Shown here: positions 16,050 to 23,420 of the stretch, piece after piece
How positions within the stretch are numbered: position 1 is the stretch's first letter
Layout: each line of letters begins with the position of its first letter
DNA from: JBJXFK01 sp046155505
Lineage (GTDB): Bacteria > Planctomycetota > Phycisphaerae > UBA1845 > Fen-1342
Direction of reading: 5' to 3'
DNA length: 38,540 nt
Assembly (NCBI GenBank): GCA_046155505.1
Contig: JBJXFK010000175.1
Span: forward strand, 1 to 38,540
Notes under the pieces: model-generated
What the model saw: only the letters and a program-made list of their open reading frames with translations
The model's database searches: none
What the model was told of the DNA's origin: nothing
Translations under genes and position numbers: made by a program

Positions 16050-17099
16050 GTGAACGAGTCTCGCAAAAAGCGACTGACAAATTACGCCAGTTGTGCGGGC
16101 TGAGCCGGCAAGTTGCCGCAGGACGGCCTGGCGCACGTGCTGCGTCACTTGCAACTGCCGCGCAATGAGCGGGTGATCGTCGGTGCCGAGACGGCCGATG
16201 ACGCGGGCGTCTATCGACTGACCGATGAAATCGCTCTCGTGCAGACGCTCGACTTTTTCCCGCCGCTGCTGGACGACCCGTACGACTTCGGACGCGTGGC
16301 CGCGACGAATGCGCTGAGCGATGTGTACGCGATGGGCGGCGAGCCGCTGACCGCGCTCAATATCGTCGGTTTTCCTGACAAGGAACTAGAAGCCGAAATT
16401 TTGCTCGACATCTTGCGCGGCGGAGCGGATGTGTGTCGCGATGCGGGGGTGGTGGTGCTCGGCGGGCACAGCGTTCGCGATGCGGAAGTGAAATTCGGTA
16501 TGTCGGTCACCGGGCGGGTGCATCCGGCGAAGGTCTGGACGAACGCCGGCGCACGTGTTGGCGATCGATTGGTGTTGACCAAGCCGATCGGCAGCGGCGT
16601 GTTGACCAGCGCGGCCAAGCAGGATCGCGTTTCGGCGAACGACCTGGCCGAAGTCGTGTCGGTGATGACGACGCTCAATCGCGGGGCGGCTCGCGCGGCG
16701 GCGGCGTCGAACGTGCATGCGTGTACCGATATCACCGGGTTCGGCCTGCTCGGTCACGCGGCCGAGATGGCGAGCGGTGGCGGCTGTACGGTGGTGATCG
16801 ACGCGGCGGCGGTGCCGTTGATGCGGTTGGTGCTTGATCTGGCGCGGGCGGGCGTGCTGACTCGCGCGCATCGCAGCACTGAAGCGCATCTCGGGCAGCG
16901 GCTGCGCGTCGCGAGTGTGATCGAGCGGGCGCTGGTCGGCGTGCTGCTCGATGCGCAGACTTCGGGCGGACTGCTGCTCAGTGTGCCCGAGCGCGAGGTC
17001 GATGGGTTGCTCACGCGGCTGCGCGACGAGCAGACGCCGTGTGCCGCGGTGATCGGTCATGTCGCGGCGGCGTCAGATGTTTGGGTCGAGCTTCGCTGA
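16050..17099 (+). CDS. selD: Selenide, water dikinase; a selenoprotein with TGA-encoded Sec18
   Basis: 349 residues with selenocysteine at codon 18 (TGA at 16101-16103). SelD makes selenophosphate from selenide and ATP for Sec and selenouridine synthesis. The GTG at 16050 follows AGGA at 7 bases and gives MNESRKKRLTNYASCAG-U-AGKLPQDGL. This aligns with the E. coli N-terminus so that U18 falls on catalytic Cys17 and Lys21 on Lys20. An in-frame stop at 16032 excludes an earlier start. Without readthrough the frame would begin at a TTG (16113) past the active site, losing catalysis. Other blocks: ADDAGVYRL, ALSDVYAMGGEPLTALNIV, GGHSVRDAEVKFG, DITGFGLLGHAAEM and TSGGLLLSVP. Length (E. coli 347) supports the full reading. 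Cys15 makes a CxxU motif. The selA, selB and tRNA-Sec genes must be elsewhere. Confidence 0.93.
16101..16140 (+). promoter_or_regulatory. Sec TGA codon and candidate bacterial SECIS hairpin
   Basis: The TGA at 16101-16103 is followed by a short stem GCCG (16115-16118), loop CAGGA (16119-16123), CGGC (16124-16127). The loop contains GG and lies 16-20 bases past the TGA, inside the distance range known for bacterial SECIS elements. The stem is short; a longer alternative could start with GCCGGC at 16104. SelB binding is inferred, not shown. Confidence 0.45.
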
Positions 17100-17317
17100 A
17101 GCGTTGGTTGCGCTTCGATGAAGCGGCGTCGATGAAACAAACTGTGTCGTGATCGTCGCGGGTTGTGGAAGTCCTGCGACGCTGTTGCAAAAGATGTTCT
17201 GGATCGGCGTTGCGCGCGCGGATGGTCCGTGCGTTGCGCGCGGGTGTTTGGAGGACGTGGCGACGGGGTGTTGTTCGGGAGACAACTTCTCGCCGTTCGT
17301 CAAGCGAGGGCAGTCAG

Positions 17318-17650
17318 ATGAGACAGAGCAGTAATCAGGATCGGACGGGTCCGATCATCGTCAGCGTGCAGTTAGCCGCGCAGGCGAAGGCACAGCTCGA
17401 TTTCGCCTGCGATCAGCGGGGTATGACGATCAAGACGCTGTTGGGGCGACTCATTCAGTGGTTCGTCAGCATCGACAAAACCGAGCAGTCGATCGTGCTC
17501 AATCAGGTCGAGGACGTCGACATGAAGAGCCTCGCCGAGTTGGTGCTCGATCGTCGTTCGCGCGGCATCACGCATGACCCGGCGGCTTCGATCAAGGCCG
17601 CGTCGAGCCGCAAGCCGCGCCGTCGCGGGTCGTCGAAGGACGCCGAGTAG
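17318..17650 (+). CDS. Small ribbon-helix-helix-like protein, function unknown
   Basis: 110 residues, starting at ATG 17318 with GAGGG 7 bases upstream. IIVSVQLAAQAKAQLDFACDQ then RGMTIKTLLGRLIQWF has the strand-helix-turn-helix spacing of a small ribbon-helix-helix DNA-binding domain, which would be a dimer. The C-terminal half (DKTEQSIVLNQVEDVDMKSL, then a basic tail RKPRRRGSSK) is not recognised. It stands between selD and a complex hairpin element, 218 bases after selD. A DNA-binding regulator is a reasonable guess, without a known target. Confidence 0.6.
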   Translation: MRQSSNQDRTGPIIVSVQLAAQAKAQLDFACDQRGMTIKTLLGRLIQWFVSIDKTEQSIVLNQVEDVDMKSLAELVLDRRSRGITHDPAASIKAASSRKPRRRGSSKDAE

Positions 17651-17680
17651 TCGGTCGACTCCAGCATTGCGTTTTTTGCG

Positions 17681-17788
17681 TAGCGATCGGCCCTCCGAGG
17701 TCGACGGCAGGGAACCCCGCCCTCACGGTCGGGGTTCGGTTTCGGCTCGCGGCGCGAGCCGGCGTCTGGCACAGAGGCCCGATCGCTA
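17681..17788. other. Long structured inverted-repeat element (three stems)
   Basis: An outer 15-bp stem with one mismatch joins TAGCGATCGGCCCTC (17681-17695) and GAGGCCCGATCGCTA (17774-17788). Inside are two hairpins: AACCCCG (17713-17719) with CGGGGTT (17730-17736), and an 8-bp stem CGGCTCGC (17743-17750) with GCGAGCCG (17754-17761) around GGC. Together they could fold as a multi-branched junction. It lies exactly between two converging genes, so a bidirectional terminator is one reading, but no T-run follows on the exit side of either strand. A T6 run at 17672-17677 lies before the element on the plus strand. A structured RNA or mobile palindromic repeat is the alternative. Confidence 0.6.
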
Positions 17789-17799
17789 TGGTCGATCTG

Positions 17800-18975
17800 C
17801 TATTTCAAAGCCTCGGTAACGCGAACGCGAACGTCGTGGCGTTCCAATTCTTCCAGATACGTATTGAGCGGGATGCACGTTTCGAGCGGCTGCGCGCCGG
17901 CGGCGATCAGACCGCGAGCCTGCATGTGGGCGACGAGCGTGGTCGGAAACGCCGTCGTGCGCTCCATCGCGGTGAAGCCGGTTGCGTGATCGTGGCGATC
18001 GATCAGTTCGTAGACGATTGTTTTGGCGCGACCGTCGTGCATGCCCGATACGGTTGAGCGCAGCACGGTGATGTCGAACACATCCGGAAACTGCAATTGA
18101 TCTTCCATCAACTCGCGCAGTAGCGACTTCGGTTCGATGGTCTTGCCGCCACGCAGCGTGACGCGCTCGTCGAAGCAGCGCAGGCCGAACAGGGCGCGAA
18201 TCACGGCCCAGTGGCCGGGGTAGCGCACGGTCTTGTAGTCATACGCCTGCAACTTGCCCAGGAAGCTTTCGGCGCAGGTGCTGGTGCCGCCGCTGGTGAT
18301 GGCGGCCTCGCAGCGGCCGATCGGTGCTGCGAATTCGATTTCTTCGATCTCGGTGAGGGCGGGCACGTCGACGCGCTTGCCGCCGCGCAAGAATTCGCCG
18401 CAGCCGCTGTACTCGTTGATCAGCCCCTGAAAGTTGAAGAGCAGCTTGTAGCCGAGCGGGCCGACGGGGCGCTCGGGCAGGCCGCCGCAACGCACGTGGG
18501 CCTCGATCGGTTGGTCGAGCTGCGCGACGCCATGCGCGGCGAGGATGTTGCCCAGACCGGGCGCGAGGCCGCAATCAGGCACGATGCTGATACCGGCGGC
18601 GCGGGCACGATCGTGCCGGGCGAGTTGCGTGCGAACGACATCGGTGTTGCCGCCCAGGTCGTTGAAATGCGCGCCGGCATCGATGGCCAGATCAGTGAGT
18701 TCGGCATTGAATCGATAGGGTACGGCGGAGAGCACGACGCTTGCGCCGCGCAGCAGATCTCGCAAACGCGCGTGGTCGGTCATGTCGCAGCGCACCGGCT
18801 CGACGCGGCAGCGGACATTGGGCAGCAGTGTAGCGATGCGTGTTGCGCCGGTGATGGCGGCTGTTTCGTCGGAATCGACGAGTGTGATCTCGCCAGCCTC
18901 GCAGTTTTTGGCCAGGTCGAATGCGAGGGCCACGCCCTGCCGCCCGCTGCCGAGGACGACGTATCTGTATGACAT
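17800..18975 (-). CDS. Saccharopine dehydrogenase family, lysine 6-dehydrogenase-like
   Basis: 391 residues. MSYRYVVLGSGRQGVALAFD is a Rossmann nucleotide loop (GSGRQG 9-14). LSAVPYRFNAELTDLAIDAG, HFNDLGGNTDV, VPDCGLAPGLGNILAAHGV, AAITSGGTSTCAESF and YKTVRYPGHW follow in the same order as in bacterial L-lysine 6-dehydrogenase, which oxidises the epsilon-amino group of lysine to give piperideine-6-carboxylate. Saccharopine reductase or another amino-acid dehydrogenase remains possible. The ATG at 18975 is preceded by AAGGGA at 6 bases. It is divergent from the sigma factor gene and converges on the structured element at 17681-17788. Substrate is inferred from recalled family patterns. Confidence 0.75.
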   Translation of the reverse strand: MSYRYVVLGSGRQGVALAFDLAKNCEAGEITLVDSDETAAITGATRIATLLPNVRCRVEPVRCDMTDHARLRDLLRGASVVLSAVPYRFNAELTDLAIDAGAHFNDLGGNTDVVRTQLARHDRARAAGISIVPDCGLAPGLGNILAAHGVAQLDQPIEAHVRCGGLPERPVGPLGYKLLFNFQGLINEYSGCGEFLRGGKRVDVPALTEIEEIEFAAPIGRCEAAITSGGTSTCAESFLGKLQAYDYKTVRYPGHWAVIRALFGLRCFDERVTLRGGKTIEPKSLLRELMEDQLQFPDVFDITVLRSTVSGMHDGRAKTIVYELIDRHDHATGFTAMERTTAFPTTLVAHMQARGLIAAGAQPLETCIPLNTYLEELERHDVRVRVTEALK

Positions 18976-19137
18976 GCTCGTTCCCTTGTTCGTGTGGCGA
19001 CAGAGTGTACCGGAGGCGGCACCGGCGCGGATTCGCCGCGAAGTCCCAACGCGCGGTCGGCCCGGCCAAACTCCACTTTTCGCCCAACACTTGCGGGTAC
19101 AATCCGAACAGTACGTTGGGCTGCGGGGACACACGGC

Positions 19138-19758
19138 TTGAATGAACCGGAATCCAAAGTGATCGAGTCGGCGGTTGCGGGTGAGGCTGCCGCGATGCGT
19201 ACGCTGCTGGAGCGTTACGGCCCGCAAGTGTGGCACGAGATTCGCTCGAAGATCGGGCGGCAGTGGCAGTCGATTGTCGATGCCGACGACGTGATGCAGG
19301 TCACCTACGTCGAGGCGTTTCTGCAGATTCACATGCTGACCGCGCGCGACGGCGTGGGATTCATGGCGTGGCTTCGCCGCATCGCCGAGAACAACATGCG
19401 CGACGCGATCAAGGAGCAGGATCGCAAGAAGCGTCCGCCGCCGGGCAAACGGCTGGACGCGGACGCGCGCGAGGATTCGTGCATCGCGCTAATCGAGACG
19501 TTGGGCGTTGAGTCGACCACGCCGAGCCGACACGCCGCCGCGGGCGAAGCGAGCAAGATCATCGTCGGCGTCTTGGAACAGTTGCCGACCGATTATGCGC
19601 GGGTGGTACAGATGTACGACCTCGATGGCCGCGAGATTGCGGATGTGGCGGCCGAGCTGAATCGATCGACCGGCGCCGTGCATATGTTGCGGGCGAGAGC
19701 GCATGATCGGCTACGCGTGCTGCTGGGCGCGCCCGGGAATTTTTTCAGCGAGTCGTGA
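19138..19758 (+). CDS. ECF-type RNA polymerase sigma factor
   Basis: 206 residues from TTG 19138, chosen because GGGGA lies 8 bases upstream; a GTG at 19159 is less well placed. Region 2 is IVDADDVMQVTYVEAFLQI then GFMAWLRRIAENNMRDAIKE, the usual ECF pattern. A basic linker (DRKKRPPPGKR) follows. Region 4 is LEQLPTDYARVVQMYDLDG then REIADVAAELNRSTGAVHML, a helix-turn-helix. No anti-sigma gene is adjacent. The transmembrane Ser/Thr kinase gene starts 127 bases downstream on the same strand, an arrangement known in planctomycetes where kinases are thought to control the partner sigma factor. TACAAT about 40 bases upstream could be its -10, without a good -35. Confidence 0.85.
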   Translation: MNEPESKVIESAVAGEAAAMRTLLERYGPQVWHEIRSKIGRQWQSIVDADDVMQVTYVEAFLQIHMLTARDGVGFMAWLRRIAENNMRDAIKEQDRKKRPPPGKRLDADAREDSCIALIETLGVESTTPSRHAAAGEASKIIVGVLEQLPTDYARVVQMYDLDGREIADVAAELNRSTGAVHMLRARAHDRLRVLLGAPGNFFSES

Positions 19759-19885
19759 GCGGTGCTGTCGCCGCGTCGCCAGCAATTCGGCGAGCGCCGC
19801 ATCGTAGTGCGCGGCGGCCGCGACCGATCGAATCGACTGATAACATGCCCGCAATCAAGTCTGGCGGGCAGAATCGAGCGAACGC

Positions 19886-22837
19886 ATGGCGAGCGAACAC
19901 CACACGACGATGGCGCAGGGCGGTCAGAATCACCTGATCGACGCGGCGTGGAATCAGGTCGCCGGCATCGCCCGCAGCAGCACGACCGGCAGCTTTGCCC
20001 CACAGGCGGCCACGCGCCCCCCGCCGCTACCGCCCGACGCGTTCCCCGGCTATCGCATCATCGAAGAAATTCATCGCGGCGGGCAGGGCGTCGTCTACAA
20101 GGCGACCCAGGCATCGACCGATCGATTCGTCGCGATCAAGGTGCTGCGCGACACGCATCTGCTGGGCGAATCCGACGTGATGCGCTTCGAGCAAGAGGTG
20201 CGAATTCTCGGTCGCCTGCGACACCCCAATGTCGTGCGCATCTACGACAGTCTCGTCGCGGGCGATCGCTTTTATTACGTGATGGACTACATCCCCGGCG
20301 CGGCGCTCGACGCGTATGTGCGACAGAGCCGCCCGGCGGTGGATGACGTCGTGCGGCTGTTCGTGCGCATCTGCGACGCGGTGAACGCGGCCCACCTGCA
20401 CGGCATCATTCATCGCGACTTGAAGCCCGGGAATATTCGCGTCGATCCGAATGGCGTGCCCTATGTGCTCGATTTCGGTTTGTCGAAGCTGACCGACGGC
20501 AAAGACACGAGCGTGACGATGACCGGCCAGTTCGTCGGCTCGGCACCGTGGGCTTCGCCCGAGCAGGCGTGCGGCGACATCGATCAGATCGACCTGCGCA
20601 CCGACGTGTATTCGCTGGGGGTGTTGCTGTACCAGATGGTGACCGGCTGTTTTCCCTATTCGGTGCAGGGTTCGCCGAGCGACGTGCTGACGCGCATTCT
20701 CGAAGCCGAGCCAGCCCCGCCGCGACGGCACAATCGTTCGATCGCGAGCGACCTAGAGACGATCATCTTGAAGTGTCTGCAAAAGGAATCGGATCGGCGC
20801 TATCAGTCGGCGGGCGATCTGGGTCGCGATCTTGAGCGCTATCTGAATCACGAGCCGATTGAGGCGCGGCGCGACTCGTTCTCATACATCCTGGTCAAGC
20901 AGCTTGCGCGATACAAGTTCGTCGCGATGAGCGCGGCGGCGTTTGTGATTTTGCTCGTCGTCGGCCTGGTGGTATCGGTCACGCTCTGGCAGCAGGCATC
21001 GCGGGCGTTGATGGATGCCGAGACGCAGACGCACATTGCGCAGCAGCAGGAAGCGCGGGCGATCGAGCAGGCCGGCAAGGCAAACGTCGCGCGCGAAGAG
21101 TCGGAGGCGGTAACGAAGTTTCTGTCCGCGCTAATGGGCATGGGCAATCCGGCGGCCGGCGGGTCGCGCGACATGCTCGTGCTCGAGGCACTCGATACCG
21201 CGCGCGAGAAACTGGGGGCGGGTGAAGCGCCGAAGCAGCCGCAGGTGGCGGCGATGCTGCATGACATTCTGGGCATGTCGTTCGCCGGACTGGGCGAGCT
21301 GGATACCGGTTTTGAATTGATCGACTGCGCGGTGAACACGTTTCGTGACAACGGCCTGGGCGATCATCCGAATCTGCGGCTGGCGCTGCTGCATCGGGCT
21401 GAGTTGCATCGCGCGTTGAGTCGCTCGGTCGACGCCGAGAGCGATGTGCGCGATGCGCTGGAGCTGTTCGAAAAATGTGGCGAGCCCGAGCCGGGCATGC
21501 GGCTTTCGTCGCTCAATGCGCTGGCCGGAATTTACCACGACCGCGGGGCGCGGGCCGAGGCCGAGGTGCTGTTCCTTCAGGTGTTGGAGGGTCGCACGCG
21601 ATTACTGGGCGACGGGCATCCGGAAGTCGCGCGGACGCTGAACGACTACGCGCTCTTGCTATCGAGCACGAATCGCCGCAAAGACGCACTGGAGTGGATG
21701 CGTTGCGCTCTGGAGATGGACATCGCCCGACCACACTCGAATCGCGCATCGCGGGCCGGTTTCATTGGCAATCTGGCGACGATGTTGGCGAACGAAGGGC
21801 AATTCGCCGAAGCCGAGGTGATGCATCGCGAGGCGGTTCGCGAGTTGCAGCGCGTACACAAGCGCGGGCACCCGACGACGATCACGCACCTCGGCAACCT
21901 GGCAACGATGTTGCGCTTGCAGCAGCGTCGCGGTGAGGCGGAGGCGATCTATCGCGAAACGATTGCGATGTGTCGCGAGGTGCTGCCGCCCAATAGTCAC
22001 ACACTCGGGGCACATTTGCACAATTACGCGATTGTGTTGATCGATCAGGGGCGACACGAGGAAGCCGAGGTGGCGCTGCGCGATTCGGCGCGGGTATTCG
22101 CCGCGGCGTACTCGCCGGACCACGAAGACGTGCTGAAAAGCCGCGCGATCATTCCAGCGATCATGCGCATGCGCGGCGACGTGGCGCAGGCCGAGGCGGA
22201 GCTGCGCGAAATTGTGGATTTGGCGCTGCGACGTCGGATGGGGGATGACGAGCTGATCGTCAACTGGCGCGGAAACATTGGGCAGTTGATGTTCGAGCAG
22301 GGCGACAAGCCGGGAGCCGAGGCGATTTTTCGCGAGACTCTCGATCAGCAGCTTGCGTCCGGGCGCAGCTATGACCATCCAGAGGTGCTGATCAGTCGTG
22401 ACCGCGTGGCGGATTGCCTGCAAGCGCGGGGCGAGGTGGACGAGGGCGCGCGGATGCGGCGTGAGACATTGGAGGCGTATCGCGCGCTGGGGCGAACAGA
22501 GAACGTGATCCTGTGCCTGAATCAGTTGTCGACGATGGCTCGCGACGTGGGCGAAATCGTCGCGGCCGAGCAATATTCGTGCGAGGCGGTTCAGCTTGCC
22601 GAGCGGCACATGTCGCCGCGAAAGGCAGAGTATTGGCTTATTCGCGGCAATTGGGCGATCGCGCTGTCGAGTCTGGGGCGATTTGAAGAGGGGCTGGCGC
22701 TGATGCGTGAGTCGCGCGACACGGTTGTGCGAATGCATGGCGAATCGCATCCGCACGCGATTCGATTGAATACGCAGCTTGAGAAACTTGAGCAGGCGGC
22801 GGCGGATGCGAGACATGGCGACGCGCCGCCGCAGTGA
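19886..22837 (+). CDS. Transmembrane Ser/Thr protein kinase with TPR sensor half
   Basis: 983 residues. The cytoplasmic kinase covers about 56-320: glycine loop IHRGGQGVVYKA (62-73), AIKVL Lys85, Glu104, HRDLKPGN (176-183), DFGLS (196-200), and the activation segment ending in SPEQ (224-227). All catalytic residues are present, so it should be active. A membrane helix follows (about 346-366, FVAMSAAAFVILLVVGLVVS), then a coiled stretch (about 370-420). The C-terminal 550 residues contain tetratricopeptide-type repeats (for example AEVMHREAVRELQRVHKRGH, AEAIYRETIAMCREVLPPNS), probably outside the cytoplasm and suited to protein binding. ATG 19886 is used, but a second Met eight codons in is possible. 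It lies downstream of the ECF sigma factor, its likely functional partner. Confidence 0.9.
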   Translation: MASEHHTTMAQGGQNHLIDAAWNQVAGIARSSTTGSFAPQAATRPPPLPPDAFPGYRIIEEIHRGGQGVVYKATQASTDRFVAIKVLRDTHLLGESDVMRFEQEVRILGRLRHPNVVRIYDSLVAGDRFYYVMDYIPGAALDAYVRQSRPAVDDVVRLFVRICDAVNAAHLHGIIHRDLKPGNIRVDPNGVPYVLDFGLSKLTDGKDTSVTMTGQFVGSAPWASPEQACGDIDQIDLRTDVYSLGVLLYQMVTGCFPYSVQGSPSDVLTRILEAEPAPPRRHNRSIASDLETIILKCLQKESDRRYQSAGDLGRDLERYLNHEPIEARRDSFSYILVKQLARYKFVAMSAAAFVILLVVGLVVSVTLWQQASRALMDAETQTHIAQQQEARAIEQAGKANVAREESEAVTKFLSALMGMGNPAAGGSRDMLVLEALDTAREKLGAGEAPKQPQVAAMLHDILGMSFAGLGELDTGFELIDCAVNTFRDNGLGDHPNLRLALLHRAELHRALSRSVDAESDVRDALELFEKCGEPEPGMRLSSLNALAGIYHDRGARAEAEVLFLQVLEGRTRLLGDGHPEVARTLNDYALLLSSTNRRKDALEWMRCALEMDIARPHSNRASRAGFIGNLATMLANEGQFAEAEVMHREAVRELQRVHKRGHPTTITHLGNLATMLRLQQRRGEAEAIYRETIAMCREVLPPNSHTLGAHLHNYAIVLIDQGRHEEAEVALRDSARVFAAAYSPDHEDVLKSRAIIPAIMRMRGDVAQAEAELREIVDLALRRRMGDDELIVNWRGNIGQLMFEQGDKPGAEAIFRETLDQQLASGRSYDHPEVLISRDRVADCLQARGEVDEGARMRRETLEAYRALGRTENVILCLNQLSTMARDVGEIVAAEQYSCEAVQLAERHMSPRKAEYWLIRGNWAIALSSLGRFEEGLALMRESRDTVVRMHGESHPHAIRLNTQLEKLEQAAADARHGDAPPQ

Positions 22838-22864
22838 ATGGCGGCGCTCCACTGTGCGGCAGTG

Positions 22865-23314
22865 CTAAAGCAGCCGCCGCGAATCGAGCAATATGCAGAT
22901 CGGCCCGTCGTTGATTGAGTGGACGAGCATATCCGCGGCGAATCGCCCGGTTTCGACGCGCAGGTTGCGGGCGTGCAGCTCGGCGGCGAGGCGGGCGACG
23001 AGCGGCTCGGCGATCGCTCCGGGCGCGGAAGCGTCGAACGAAGGGCGGCGACCCTTGCGTGCGTCGGCGAGCACCGTAAACGCACTCACCAGCAGAATCG
23101 CGCCGCCCGATTGGGATACGTCGAGGTTCATTTTGCCGTCGGGGTCGGTGAAGATGCGCAGGCCGGCGACTTTGTCGGCGACGTAGCGGATGTCGTCGTC
23201 GCCGTCGTCGGGCGCGGCAGCGGCGTAGACGAGCAGGCCGCCGGTGATCGATCCGACAGTTTCGCTGCCGACGACGACCGACGCCGACGCGACTCGTTGC
23301 ACAACCGCGCGCAT
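22865..23314 (-). CDS. dtd: D-aminoacyl-tRNA deacylase
   Basis: 149 residues, the normal length. Dtd hydrolyses D-amino acids (and glycine) wrongly attached to tRNA. MRAVVQRVASASVVVGSETV is the family N-terminus. The two active-site motifs are altered: SAFTVLAD in place of the usual SQFTL(Y/F)AD, and NDGPICILLD in place of NxGPVT. The Gly-cisPro pair is kept, but the Thr after Val is Cys here. The ATG at 23314 follows GAGG at 6 bases. It ends 27 bases from the end of the kinase gene (convergent) and is divergent from the neuAB fusion gene. Confidence 0.92.
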   Translation of the reverse strand: MRAVVQRVASASVVVGSETVGSITGGLLVYAAAAPDDGDDDIRYVADKVAGLRIFTDPDGKMNLDVSQSGGAILLVSAFTVLADARKGRRPSFDASAPGAIAEPLVARLAAELHARNLRVETGRFAADMLVHSINDGPICILLDSRRLL

Positions 23315-23420
23315 GGACACCTCACGTTCCGGCGATCTCGAGTCGCCGATCACTCGCAAGCGGGCGGGAATCGTACACGCGACCTCAACCGGCGCGGCTC
23401 GCGCGGCCGATAACGACGAT

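Noticed and set aside
16113..17099. selD starting at TTG 16113
   Set aside because: It would lack the catalytic Sec/Cys and Lys region; the in-frame upstream reading with TGA as Sec matches the family start.
17149..17334. Short frame upstream of the RHH-like gene
   Set aside because: No ribosome binding site and no coding pattern; it overlaps the better-supported start at 17318.
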